From Halobacteriovorax sp. (lineage in GTDB: Bacteria > Bdellovibrionota > Bacteriovoracia > Bacteriovoracales > Bacteriovoracaceae): a DNA stretch of 64,000 nucleotides. A program made the position numbers and the translations under genes. The stretch's first letter is position 1. Every line of letters begins with the position of its first letter. The stretch lies in assembly GCA_002720865.1 (NCBI GenBank), contig PBIO01000014.1:806001-870000 (forward strand), given 5' to 3'. Shown here one piece after another: positions 33,918-42,891 of the stretch. The notes beneath the pieces are model-generated. The model saw nothing but the letters and a program-made list of their open reading frames with translations. It ran no database searches and had not been told where the DNA came from.

Positions 33918-33967
33918 AAAGCTCAGACGTGCAGAAAAAACCTTTCTGCACTGACTGAGCTTTTGTT
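33918..33967 (+). terminator. Terminator of rpsU
   Basis: Long two-part stem: AAAGCTCAG with CTGAGCTTT outside and GTGCAGAAA with TTTCTGCAC inside, then TTTTGTTATTTT. The A-rich left flank lets it serve the convergent minus-strand gene too. Confidence 0.9.
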
Positions 33968-33970
33968 ATT

Positions 33971-34798
33971 TTAACGTCTCTTTAAAATTATCTTAAGAAT
34001 CGAATTCCATCGGTTATGCATAAGCTTCACAATATTAGAAACCTCTTTAGGAACTTTTAAATTTCCCTTGGTCATTTTCATTGAAAAGGAATTCCAGCTC
34101 ATATTGAGCTCACCTAAGCGGTTAAGAAAATGTTTTTGACCTCGGTCTGTTAAGAGATGATCTTCAACAATTTTAAAAAAATGGTTCCAGACAAAATCAA
34201 ATTCGTCTTGAATCTCAGGAATCAACTTTCCCGTCATGGCCAGCTCGCAAGTTAAGCTCATAAGGTGAAGATTTTCTCCAAGGTTTCTATGAATTTTATT
34301 ATAGGGAAATAAAGGAGTCTCAAAAGTAATTAAATACTCTTCTATGGCATGAAGGTTTTTATAATTGAGATTAAAAAGCTTATCTAGGGAGCCGTGAAGC
34401 TTTAGGGTTGAATCGACTTTTTGACTTTCTTTAGGAAAGCTCATTCTCTCTGAGAGGTAATTAGATAAATCTCGGTCAAGCTCTCTTGATAAATGATAGA
34501 TCTTTCTAAGTCCATCGGTGCACTCAGGAGATACCTCAATGCAGACGGATTTGGTTTCTCCCCAGGCCTTTCTCATCTCAACTGTTTTTGCCTTTATCTT
34601 TAAAACTTCTTTTTGAAGAGGATCCACCTTTTCAAGAATATGGTAATACTCTTTAAGTAAGCTCTTCAATTGGGGAATTATGTATCTTCGATAGGAGCTG
34701 TCGCTGACTTTTGCTTTTTTAGCGTCGAAATGAAAATACTGATAATTGGCAAAGGCCAAAGAATTGAACGCGAAAAAAAGCACCATGAAAAGCTTCAT
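33971..34798 (-). CDS. Exported helical protein of unknown function
   Basis: 275 residues. Signal peptide LFMVLFFAFNSLAFA (cleaved near 17). The mature part is almost all alpha-helical with three cysteines (near 93, 99 and 197), aromatic residues and a basic end (KIILKRR). No recognised domain. AATAGGACC precedes ATG 34798. It converges with rpsU and shares its terminator. Confidence 0.65.
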   Translation of the reverse strand: MKLFMVLFFAFNSLAFANYQYFHFDAKKAKVSDSSYRRYIIPQLKSLLKEYYHILEKVDPLQKEVLKIKAKTVEMRKAWGETKSVCIEVSPECTDGLRKIYHLSRELDRDLSNYLSERMSFPKESQKVDSTLKLHGSLDKLFNLNYKNLHAIEEYLITFETPLFPYNKIHRNLGENLHLMSLTCELAMTGKLIPEIQDEFDFVWNHFFKIVEDHLLTDRGQKHFLNRLGELNMSWNSFSMKMTKGNLKVPKEVSNIVKLMHNRWNSILKIILKRR

Positions 34799-34830
34799 GG
34801 TCCTATTCTATGAAGGTCTATAGGCCTTGT

Positions 34831-35376
34831 CTATGCGGCAGTCTTTAAGAATCTTGGAGCCGTTGTTAAACTTGTGTAGGGCTCTAACCAGTCTTTTCCG
34901 CCCTCGATCACTTTAAGCTCAAAACCTGGCTTTCTTTTCTTTACCAACTTTTTAGGAAAAAGAGAGATAGGAGAGTTTTCAACCTCAAAGCAAATATTAG
35001 ATCGCTCTGGCATATCACCGGAGTGAAGAGCTGCTAAGACAATATAAGCACCAAAGCCATCTGCTTTAATGGTGCATTTTTTGTCAGCACTTCTGTGAAC
35101 ACGATCACAAAAACTTTGACCATATTCTTCAAGCTGTTCTTCAGCGAGTTTTAAAAAATAATAGATCCTTTCCCTATCACAAGAAGAGAGATGCTGCTTC
35201 TCTGTGGAAGAGAGACCAATATTTTGGTAGTGGCACATAAGGGTTTTTTGAAACTCCACATCGTCTTTAGGGGTAAGGTCATAAGCAAAAAGAGTTCGAG
35301 TTTGATTGCCCACTTTGATTTGGATTTTTCCCTTGAACGGATTTGCTTGTTTTAAAGTCTTCTTGATATCAGTCAT
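34831..35376 (-). CDS. Conserved-looking cytosolic protein, function unknown
   Basis: 181 residues with no signal or membrane segment. The first 25 residues (PFKGKIQIKVGNQTRTLFAY) look like a beta-hairpin; a cysteine-containing helical middle follows (CHYQN, SCDRER, CDRVHR, KCTI), then GFGAYIVLAALHSGDM, a small-residue helix. The tail has repeated short basic segments. AGGGGCGAATT precedes ATG 35376. It may be co-transcribed with the gene after it (32 bases). I cannot assign a family. Confidence 0.55.
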   Translation of the reverse strand: MTDIKKTLKQANPFKGKIQIKVGNQTRTLFAYDLTPKDDVEFQKTLMCHYQNIGLSSTEKQHLSSCDRERIYYFLKLAEEQLEEYGQSFCDRVHRSADKKCTIKADGFGAYIVLAALHSGDMPERSNICFEVENSPISLFPKKLVKKRKPGFELKVIEGGKDWLEPYTSLTTAPRFLKTAA

Positions 35377-35446
35377 AATTCGCCCCTAAAATGCCTTGAA
35401 CAAAAGTCTATGTTCTTATTCTAAAAGACTCTTCGGCAGAGACTAA

Positions 35447-35475
35447 GGGGGAAATAAATTATTTTATAACCCCCC
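35447..35475 (-). terminator. Possible terminator hairpin after ileS
   Basis: GGGGG and CCCCC enclose a second AT stem (AAATAA/TTATTT). It lies 21 bases past the ileS stop. No long T run follows, so the terminator role is uncertain. Confidence 0.4.
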
Positions 35476-35495
35476 GTAATCACTGAATGTATGGA

Positions 35496-38400
35496 CTAAA
35501 CTTTTTCTATCGACAACTTTAAATTATAGGACTCCACTTTAAAGTCCACAGAATCGCCTCTAAGCCCTTCTTCAAGTTTTACAGAGAGCGTTTCGCTACC
35601 AATGTACTCAGAGTGTTTAAGGATAGCCTCGGCCAGCTCAGGGTCGGTTTCAAAACCGACACTAATACGATCATCAACATTGAAACCGAGGTCCTTACGT
35701 GTTTTTTGGATACGATTGACCACTTCTCGTGCCAGTCCCTCATGAATGAGTTCAGGATTTAGCTCACAATCAAGATCAATTGAAATATAACGATTCGATA
35801 GTGCTTGAGTTCCTTCTTTGGCTTCTCTAAAGACGAGAATATCTTCTGTTTTAAAAACCTCTCCCCCTAGTGTGAGTTCGCCATTTTGTTCAAGCTCAGA
35901 AAGCTCACTGACCCCTAGGGCCTCAATTTGCTTTCTCACTTTTCCAAATTCTTTTCCAAATCTCTTTCCAAGTACAGGTGAGTTGGGCTTACAGAAAAGT
36001 TTGATAAAGCTATCTTCATCTTGTGAGTACTCAACTTCTTTAATATTGAGCTCCGTTTGGATATAGCTCTCTAGTTTTGAGATTTCTTCAAGTACAGCTT
36101 TGTCTTTATGAAGAACCGTAAGTTTAGAAAGAGGAGTCTTAACTTTAATCTGAACTTGGTTTCTCTTTTGTCTCCCAAGAAGGATGATCTGTTGCATTCT
36201 ATCTACGGCATCCTCAAGTTCTGGGATGATCATGGATTCATCTGCTACTGGATAGTCACAAAGATGAACAGACTCAGCTTCCTTTGAACCAGGGTTAAAC
36301 TTCAGTAGTTCTTGGTAAACATGTTCACTTAGAAATGGTGAGAAGGGTGCCATGGCCGTGGATAACTCTTTGATACAGGTATACAAAGTAGAGTAGGCGG
36401 AGCACTTATCGTCCGAAAGGCCCTCTCCCCAAAAACGTGAACGATTCAAACGGATATACCAGTTTGTTAAATCTTCAATAAATGTAAAGAGTGCTGGAAC
36501 TACATTATATAGTTTATAGGCTTCCATTTCTTTAGAGATATTTTTCTTTAATGTTTGTAGATTGGAAAGAATCCAGCGGTCAGTAATATTATCCCCAAGC
36601 TTAAAATTTTCTTTTGAATTCCAACCGTCTACTGTCGCATAAGTAGAAAAGAATTTAAAAGAGTTGTACCAAGGAAGAAGGGCACGGCGAACCATATCCT
36701 TAACGCCACTATCGGCAAATCTTTGATCTTCTGCTCTTACCAGACCTGAATTTATTAAGTATAGCCTTAGAGCATCTGCACCGAAATCTTCCATAAGGAG
36801 GTCAGGGGCTGTGTAGTTCTTTAGCCTCTTACTCATTTTTTTACCATCTTCAGCATTAACAATGCCGTTGACGATAACGTTCTTAAAAGCAGGCTTTTCA
36901 AAAAGGGCCGTACTTAAAACAGTCAGGGTGTAAAACCAACCTCGAGTCTGATCAAGACCTTCAGCAATGAACTCTGCCGGAAAGCCCTCTTTAAAAACAT
37001 CTGCATTTTCAAAAGGGTAATGTAGCTGAGCATAAGGCATGGAGCCTGATTCAAACCAGCAATCAAGAACTTCAGTAATCCTTTTATAAGTACCTTCTTC
37101 TCCATCGACATTAAACTCGATAGGATCGACGACTTCCCGATGAAGGTCATCAACCTTTACACCAGTGTATTTTTCAAGCTCTTCAATCGAGCCCATGCAG
37201 ATAAAATTCTCTGTTTTTTGATTGTACCAAACCGGAAGTGGAGTACCCCATACTCTATTTCTTGAGATTGACCAGTCGCGGGCACCTTCAAGCCATTTTC
37301 CAAAACGGCCATCCTTTAAATGGTCAGGAACCCATCGGATTTCCTGATTAGACTTTAGAAGTTTATCTTTTATAGATTCAACGTTTACGTACCAAGAAGG
37401 AATGACCTTGTAGATCAATGGCGTATCTGAACGTGGACAAAAGGGATAGCTGTGAACAAGAACTGCTTGTTCAAAGAGCTTATCCTCTTCTTTTAGTTTC
37501 TTGATTATTCCCTTATCAGCGTCTTTAACATACTGACCTTTAAAATCCGTAACAGCATCTGTGAATAAGCCATGATCGTCGATAGGACATTCTAGAGCAT
37601 CAATTTTAGCTTCTTTCATGACTCTATTATCGTCTTCACCAAAAGCCGGAGCAATATGAACAATACCTGTACCGGCATCAGTTGTAACATATCCATCATT
37701 TAGGATTTGAAAAGCACCTTCTGCTTCGTGTTTTGCGAAGTAGGAAAAGAGAGGTTCATATTTTTTTCCTTTTAGGTCAGAGCCTTTCATTTCTTCTAGA
37801 GCTTCAAATTCTCTTTTTTTGCTATAGGCCTCAAGTCGATCTTTAGCGAAATAAATATTTTTCCCAGACTCCTTTTCTCTCACCTTTACATAATCGATAT
37901 CAGCTCCGGCACAGAGACAAAGGTTTGATGGAAGTGTCCATGGTGTGGTCGTCCAGGCGGCAACATAAGCATCTTCGTCTTTTAACTTAAAGAGCACGGT
38001 AACAGCTGGGTCTTGAACATCCATATAGTTTTGGCCAGCTTCAAAATTTGAAAGAACTGTTCCAAGGGCAGTTGAATAAGGAACAACTCTGGTTCCTTGA
38101 TAGATTAATTTTTTATCCCAAAGCTGCTTGAAAACCCACCAAACAGATTCCATGAAGGTTACATCCATGGTTTTGTAATCGTTTTCAAAATCAACCCATC
38201 GACCAATTCTTGTTATAGTTTTTTCCCACTCATTGGTATAGCGCTGAACAATCCCACGGCACTCGTCGTTGTATCCCTTGATGCCAAGTTTTTCTACGGC
38301 CGCTTGAGCTGACATGCCTAACTTCTTATCAATTTCATGTTCAACTGGAAGTCCATGACAGTCCCAACCAAAACGTCTTTCAACATAACGACCTTTCATG

Positions 38401-38624
38401 GTCCAATATCTTGGGACGGCATCTTTTAAAATTGAGCCAACTAAATGACCGTGATGAGGAAGGCCAGTTGCGAAAGGAGGTCCATCATAAAAAATATAAG
38501 GAGCGCCAGACTTTGTTTTTTCCAAAGATTTCTTGAAAATATCTTTTTCTTTCCAAAACTTTAAGATCTCTTGTTCGGTATCAACGAATGAAAAGGACTC
38601 GTTCGTTTTCTCTACTTCACTCAC
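35496..38624 (-). CDS. ileS: Isoleucyl-tRNA synthetase, long (type 2) form
   Basis: 1042 residues. Class I signature HHGH in GLPHHGHLVGS at about 57-60 and KMSKR near 596; the WTTTPWTLPSN editing-domain block and the tryptophan-rich anticodon domain (NWYIRLNRSRFWG) are intact. Length, the LPHHGHLVGS form and the C-terminal extension match the eukaryote-like type 2 enzymes, which are typically less sensitive to mupirocin than type 1. The C-terminal ~150 residues include no zinc-binding cysteine cluster of type 1. GTG 38624 follows GTAGGAGTTTGCC. Confidence 0.95.
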   Translation of the reverse strand: MSEVEKTNESFSFVDTEQEILKFWKEKDIFKKSLEKTKSGAPYIFYDGPPFATGLPHHGHLVGSILKDAVPRYWTMKGRYVERRFGWDCHGLPVEHEIDKKLGMSAQAAVEKLGIKGYNDECRGIVQRYTNEWEKTITRIGRWVDFENDYKTMDVTFMESVWWVFKQLWDKKLIYQGTRVVPYSTALGTVLSNFEAGQNYMDVQDPAVTVLFKLKDEDAYVAAWTTTPWTLPSNLCLCAGADIDYVKVREKESGKNIYFAKDRLEAYSKKREFEALEEMKGSDLKGKKYEPLFSYFAKHEAEGAFQILNDGYVTTDAGTGIVHIAPAFGEDDNRVMKEAKIDALECPIDDHGLFTDAVTDFKGQYVKDADKGIIKKLKEEDKLFEQAVLVHSYPFCPRSDTPLIYKVIPSWYVNVESIKDKLLKSNQEIRWVPDHLKDGRFGKWLEGARDWSISRNRVWGTPLPVWYNQKTENFICMGSIEELEKYTGVKVDDLHREVVDPIEFNVDGEEGTYKRITEVLDCWFESGSMPYAQLHYPFENADVFKEGFPAEFIAEGLDQTRGWFYTLTVLSTALFEKPAFKNVIVNGIVNAEDGKKMSKRLKNYTAPDLLMEDFGADALRLYLINSGLVRAEDQRFADSGVKDMVRRALLPWYNSFKFFSTYATVDGWNSKENFKLGDNITDRWILSNLQTLKKNISKEMEAYKLYNVVPALFTFIEDLTNWYIRLNRSRFWGEGLSDDKCSAYSTLYTCIKELSTAMAPFSPFLSEHVYQELLKFNPGSKEAESVHLCDYPVADESMIIPELEDAVDRMQQIILLGRQKRNQVQIKVKTPLSKLTVLHKDKAVLEEISKLESYIQTELNIKEVEYSQDEDSFIKLFCKPNSPVLGKRFGKEFGKVRKQIEALGVSELSELEQNGELTLGGEVFKTEDILVFREAKEGTQALSNRYISIDLDCELNPELIHEGLAREVVNRIQKTRKDLGFNVDDRISVGFETDPELAEAILKHSEYIGSETLSVKLEEGLRGDSVDFKVESYNLKLSIEKV

Positions 38625-38786
38625 GGCAAACTCCTACTTTATAGTGAGGGCGGCATAATAGCCTCGAAAAGATGCAATTTCAATAACTTGCCTCAATCGA
38701 GCTGGGCTTAGGGGCAATCAATTCCCCCGACGCTTAATTAGCCGATTTTACTGGTTTTTGAAAAACTCTCAACCGAAAAGTTTAGT

Positions 38787-40343
38787 ATGAAACATTGGAC
38801 TCTTTTTCTATTTCTTATCTTGGCAAGCCCATTTTCCTATGGAGATGACCTAGATGCTCTGGACGCTATGCTTGATAGTGAAGAAAGTATAGACGAAGTT
38901 TCCTTAGACCTGGCCATGGATGTGGAGACAACTGAAAGTCGCGGTAAGGATAGAGCGGAGAATGAGTTTCGACTTTATCGTGAAAACAGAGATGTTCAAT
39001 TTAACTTCAAGGGCGTCAAAAAGAATTTAATTAAGTGGGACGAAATTAACCCAGATGGTTGGCTTGGTTTAGATGCATGGAAAAAAGCTCGAGTGAGAAA
39101 AGATCAAGAGCCAGAGTGGAAGCTTAACTTAATAGAAAGAAATTTAAGAGAGCTTGTAGGAAGGTTTTTGGAATGTGTCGGCGACTGTAGAATCTATCGA
39201 GGTGAAGGTTTCTCTACCTCTCAGTATAAATCAAGAGTGAGAGAGCTCGATGAAATTATTACTCAACAAAACTCCTACGCTTGGATCGCTATGGCTGATG
39301 GTACTATGGTTCGACTCTCACCAAACACTTCTGTTAGCTTTAAAGAAATTAATATTGGAAAGAAAGAAAACTTTCTTCATATAAGAATAAACTCAGGAAA
39401 TCTTCTCGTTTTAAATCGAGTTAAGCATAAATATAAAATTAGAAATTTAAGAGAAACGGATAAGGTTTTTCTACCTCTCGGGCTTAACGACGCAAATCCA
39501 GAAGAAGTGAAAATTAAATTAAATGAAGACGACTTATCAAACTTTATTGAAGAAAATACTACCGTTCAAAAACATTATAAAAAACTGAATACTTATATTG
39601 AGTCGAATAATGATTTAATTGAAGGAAAAGAAACACATACGATGGTGGTTATGCCCAATGGCACGGTTTTTGGAAAAAATATGCAGGCCGAATTCGTCGT
39701 TCTACTGGGGGGCGAGTCCTATGTAAAACAGAGGACTTTTAAAGAACAGTTTATGGATTTAGAAGAGGAGTCTGAGCCGGAAGCAGAATTAGACTATTAC
39801 TATAGGGGATTTGAAAATAAGGATAAATTTACTTTGGAGCCTGGTAATTGGTATCGAGTAGGAATTAAAGGGAAATCAATCGTGCCCCATAGCGATCCTC
39901 AGCTCTTTAGAGTTGGAGAATACTTAACGAGTAATATTCCAAGTATTCTTTTGGCCCGCGAGATTTTAGTTGAAGAAAAGAGTGAGTTTATATTTAAAAC
40001 GGGAATAAGCCGTAAAGATTTAGCTGAAAACGGAGGCTATCGTCTTTGGGGTGAAATTGATAAAAAAGGCGATGATTTAAATCTTAGAATTCGTTTTTTA
40101 AAGGAATACACAAGAAGGATAGAAACCACGAACTTGGTTGTCGCGAGACAATTTAAGAGAAGGGCAAGTGATAGAGGTGAGCTAACAAAGAGTATGATTT
40201 ATGATAGCTCGTTTTATGACAGAGCATTAAGAGATTATATCGTAAGTCGAGATTCAGAAATTATTGTTGATACAGATAGAGAAGTGCTAAACTCAACCAA
40301 GAAACTTTTCTGGAAAATTATCAATGAAAAAAAGAGAAAATAA
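38787..40343 (+). CDS. Exported FecR-domain protein
   Basis: 518 residues. Signal peptide LFLFLILASPFSYG (cleaved near 19), then an acidic repeat-like stretch (LDALDAMLDSEESIDEVSLD). The FecR-like domain lies at about 155-215: SYAWIAMADGTMVRLSPNTS, then LHIRINSGNLLVL. There is no sigma factor or TonB receptor gene nearby, so this is a stand-alone periplasmic FecR-like protein of the kind seen in large envelope proteins. The rest is beta-rich. The last 20 bases overlap maf. Confidence 0.72.
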   Translation: MKHWTLFLFLILASPFSYGDDLDALDAMLDSEESIDEVSLDLAMDVETTESRGKDRAENEFRLYRENRDVQFNFKGVKKNLIKWDEINPDGWLGLDAWKKARVRKDQEPEWKLNLIERNLRELVGRFLECVGDCRIYRGEGFSTSQYKSRVRELDEIITQQNSYAWIAMADGTMVRLSPNTSVSFKEINIGKKENFLHIRINSGNLLVLNRVKHKYKIRNLRETDKVFLPLGLNDANPEEVKIKLNEDDLSNFIEENTTVQKHYKKLNTYIESNNDLIEGKETHTMVVMPNGTVFGKNMQAEFVVLLGGESYVKQRTFKEQFMDLEEESEPEAELDYYYRGFENKDKFTLEPGNWYRVGIKGKSIVPHSDPQLFRVGEYLTSNIPSILLAREILVEEKSEFIFKTGISRKDLAENGGYRLWGEIDKKGDDLNLRIRFLKEYTRRIETTNLVVARQFKRRASDRGELTKSMIYDSSFYDRALRDYIVSRDSEIIVDTDREVLNSTKKLFWKIINEKKRK

Positions 40344-40923
40344 GCTTAACTTAATACTCGCCAGTGGGTCACCCCGACGAAAACAACTCCTTGGATATTT
40401 GAATATTCCTTTCGAGATAAAAACCGCTGATATAGATGAAGTTTCCAATAAAGAATCTCCAGAAGAACAGGCCTGTGATATTTCAGAGCAAAAAGGAAGG
40501 GCAGTATTTGAAAATATTGAAGCGGGGGACTTTCTCATCATTTCTTCTGACACAATGGTTATTCTAGATGGAGAAATCTTTGGAAAACCTGGTAATAAGG
40601 AGAATGCTAGAGTTATGCTAAACAAACTTTCTGGGAAAACCCATGAAGTTGTAACAGCAGTAAGTTTTATTGATAAGTCTGGTGAGGCTATTAATTTTTT
40701 TGATAAAACTAAAGTGAGCTTTAATCAAATTGATCCGGAGTTACTTGAAGAGTACTTAGATACAGAAGATAGTTTAGATAAAGCTGGGGCATATGGAATT
40801 CAAGGTGCGAGCCTAACCTTTATAAGTCAAATAGAGGGGTCCTACTCCAATGTGGTTGGCTTTCCTCTAGAGAAAGTGATTCAAAAACTTAAGGAAAACG
40901 GATATTGGACTAAGCTTAGATAG
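40324..40923 (+). CDS. maf: Maf-family nucleotide pyrophosphatase
   Basis: 199 residues. N-terminal LILASGSPRRKQLL (Maf signature), ISSDTMVILDGEIFGKP with the metal/substrate Asp, KLSGKTHEVVT and the C-terminal AGAYGIQGASLTFI, VVGFPLEKV. These enzymes hydrolyse modified or canonical dTTP/UTP and are linked to septum formation. Start overlaps the FecR gene. Substrate class (YhdE or YceF type) not decided. Confidence 0.93.
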   Translation: MKKRENKLNLILASGSPRRKQLLGYLNIPFEIKTADIDEVSNKESPEEQACDISEQKGRAVFENIEAGDFLIISSDTMVILDGEIFGKPGNKENARVMLNKLSGKTHEVVTAVSFIDKSGEAINFFDKTKVSFNQIDPELLEEYLDTEDSLDKAGAYGIQGASLTFISQIEGSYSNVVGFPLEKVIQKLKENGYWTKLR

Positions 40924-40934
40924 CGACCTAGAAT

Positions 40935-41387
40935 ATGATGATGAAATGCCTTCTTATCCTTTTGATTTCTTTTTCAGCCTTTGCTCAAGATGGTGAGAGT
41001 GAGAGTGAGAGTACTCTTGTTCATAAAAGCTTAGTAGAGTTAAAAAATTTAAAACCTGAAGATTTTGACAAAAAAATAGATGATTATCGAAACTCAATCG
41101 AGAAATATATTGAGAAGAAAAAACGAGTTTGCAATGGCGAGTTTACGACTATCATCTTGAGTGACTCGGAAGATCAATCCAAAAAGCAGTCAAAAAAGTT
41201 GTCAGTAGATGAAAAGAAGCTGTGCTTTAATGAACTTAAAGCAATATATAAAACCTATATTAATCACCTTTTCTTGGTGAGAAGTAGGTTCTTAAAGTTT
41301 CTAAATAAAAAACGCATAGAAGAGCTAGCTTCGATTCGCGACGAAACATTAAAAAGTATAGATTCAACATTCAATAGAAAAAGATAA
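40935..41387 (+). CDS. Small exported helical protein
   Basis: 150 residues. Signal peptide CLLILLISFSAFA, cleaved near 17; the mature N-terminus has ESESES. Two cysteines (near 56 and 87) sit in a helical, basic region rich in Lys. Three consecutive Met codons make the exact start uncertain (40935, 40938 or 40941). It follows maf by 11 bases and may be in the same operon. Confidence 0.6.
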   Translation: MMMKCLLILLISFSAFAQDGESESESTLVHKSLVELKNLKPEDFDKKIDDYRNSIEKYIEKKKRVCNGEFTTIILSDSEDQSKKQSKKLSVDEKKLCFNELKAIYKTYINHLFLVRSRFLKFLNKKRIEELASIRDETLKSIDSTFNRKR

Positions 41388-41393
41388 CCCAAA

Positions 41394-41573
41394 TTATTTA
41401 TTTGTTAATTTCTGGGCAACCTGATTCGCAAGAGCAAAAGGTTTTAAACTTTTACTTCTCGTAATGCTCTTTTTTGGGCGTAGGCTTAGGCGCTTGCTTG
41501 TAAGCTTCCCTATACCATCGCTTTCAGCTGGGATCATCCGACCCAACTTGTCCGCTTTAAATGTCGGTTTCAT
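41394..41573 (-). CDS. Small basic protein, 59 residues
   Basis: ATG 41573 is preceded by TTAGGAGATGAGAA. The product (start MKPTFKADKLGRM) is strongly basic from residue 27 on (TSKRLSLRPKKSITRSKSLK) and has no hydrophobic segment. It would be a nucleic-acid-binding or antimicrobial-like peptide by composition only. Its leader folds into a long hairpin at 41584-41644. It ends six bases from the convergent stop at 41387. Confidence 0.65.
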   Translation of the reverse strand: MKPTFKADKLGRMIPAESDGIGKLTSKRLSLRPKKSITRSKSLKPFALANQVAQKLTNK

Positions 41574-41583
41574 TTCTCATCTC

Positions 41584-41644
41584 CTAATTGGTTAAAGTGT
41601 TAAATAGCCTTTCTGAACGAAGGACTGGTAACACAACCAATTAG
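41584..41644 (-). promoter_or_regulatory. Long hairpin in the leader of the 59-residue protein
   Basis: CTAATTGGTT (41584-41593) and GTGTTA (41597-41602) pair with the contiguous TAACACAACCAATTAG (41629-41644), leaving an AAA bulge; the loop holds a second hairpin, CCTTTC with GAAGG. The outer base of the stem touches the first two bases of the AGGAG ribosome-binding site. Seen directly; the role is inferred. Confidence 0.75.
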
Positions 41645-41914
41645 ATAAATGAGCTCAAGATGAACTATTTAGAAATTAGTTGATACCAGCTCGTTTTCGT
41701 ACTCGGAAGTTCTCAAATAGACTCCTTTGCTAGAGTTACGAAGATTGTGAGCTAACTCAATCTACTATTGATATCTTATCATAAGAGCGGATTTCTTTCA
41801 TTGCATCACCCCGGCACGTCTTTCCGGGGCTCCAAATCATTGTAAATACTAGAAATCTAGGACAACATATAGGGTGTATTTGTTATAAAAACACTAAAAA
41901 AAGGCATTTTTCCA
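41645..41914. other. Intergenic region with short inverted repeats
   Basis: 270 bases without a gene. CCCCGG-N9-CCGGGG (41813-41833) forms a GC-rich hairpin without a T run, and the rest contains short repeats (GAGTTAGCTC, 41744-41755 region). It should hold the promoter of the TRAP operon on the plus strand and that of the small basic gene on the minus strand. No known riboswitch recognised. Confidence 0.45.
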
Positions 41915-42877
41915 ATGAAGAGTATTATCATCCTCGCCGGTCTTATTTTTGTCATTTCAGGCTGCGGAACTTTTAAAAAAATGGCCATCGGTACCACCTC
42001 AGGAATGTTTTATGAGGCAACTGGTGAGCTCGAAACAGATGGAAACTGGGAAAGTTTTAAATCCGGAGCAATGGGAAATATTAAACTTATCGAAGGGCTT
42101 CTTTATCTGGCACCAGGTGATGATGATCTCTTAGCCAGTTTAACAAAGGCCTATGCCGGCTATGCTTTTGGCGTCTATGAAACTTTATACTTAGGGGATA
42201 AGCTGGCGGAAAATGATAATGAAGAAAATTTAAATCAGGCCATTTATAATTATTCAAAAGCAGTAAATTATGGACTGGCTTACTTAAAAGAGCAGGGTGT
42301 TTCTTTTGAGAAGTTAAAAAAGAATATTGGCGACGTCAAAGAAATCTTAAAAGATGAGCTAGGTACAGGAAAGCGAGACCTTGAGACTGTTTTTTATATA
42401 GGTCAGGCTATTGGTTCACTCGTTAATCTTCAAAAAACAAATATGAGTCTGATTACTCTGGTTCCAATGGCAAAAGGAATGTTCGATTATGTCTGTGAAA
42501 CTGAGCCTAAATTTAATCATGGTGCATGCGGAATCTTCTATGGCTCCTATGAGGCAAGTCGACCTAAAATGCTTGGTGGCAATCCCGAGAAAGGAAAACA
42601 AATCTTTTTAAAAACGATAAAAGATTATCCACATAATTGGTTCGCTAGAGCAGCTTTTATTGAACAGTATATCGTCCCAATGGTTGATGAGGATGAATAC
42701 GAAACACAAAAAGAGTTTTTAGAGGAAGCTGCTGAGAGTTTTGATAAAGAGCTCAAGTGGAACCCCTTTAAAAAAGAAAGCGAAGAGGCATTTAAAAAGA
42801 AAAACCTAAAAGTGTTTCAAGCTCTTGGGTTAAAAAGATTTGAAATTATTAGTAAATATGAAAAAGAAATTTTCTAG
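41915..42877 (+). CDS. TRAP-associated TatT lipoprotein (T-component)
   Basis: 320 residues. Lipobox VISGC (Cys17), then TPR-like helices: LLASLTKAYAGYAFGVYETL, NQAIYNYSKAVNYGLAYL, VFYIGQAIGSL. This matches the TatT family, trimeric TPR lipoproteins that bind the TRAP substrate-binding protein. Its gene is followed by all three TRAP components. The mature protein should be periplasm-facing. TatT-type TRAP systems are thought to import hydrophobic acids. Confidence 0.85.
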   Translation: MKSIIILAGLIFVISGCGTFKKMAIGTTSGMFYEATGELETDGNWESFKSGAMGNIKLIEGLLYLAPGDDDLLASLTKAYAGYAFGVYETLYLGDKLAENDNEENLNQAIYNYSKAVNYGLAYLKEQGVSFEKLKKNIGDVKEILKDELGTGKRDLETVFYIGQAIGSLVNLQKTNMSLITLVPMAKGMFDYVCETEPKFNHGACGIFYGSYEASRPKMLGGNPEKGKQIFLKTIKDYPHNWFARAAFIEQYIVPMVDEDEYETQKEFLEEAAESFDKELKWNPFKKESEEAFKKKNLKVFQALGLKRFEIISKYEKEIF

Positions 42878-42891
42878 ATAAGGAAAGAAAT

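Noticed and set aside
41813-41833. GC-rich hairpin as a terminator or riboswitch
   Set aside because: No T run follows on either strand, and I could not match it to a known riboswitch; recorded only as an inverted repeat.
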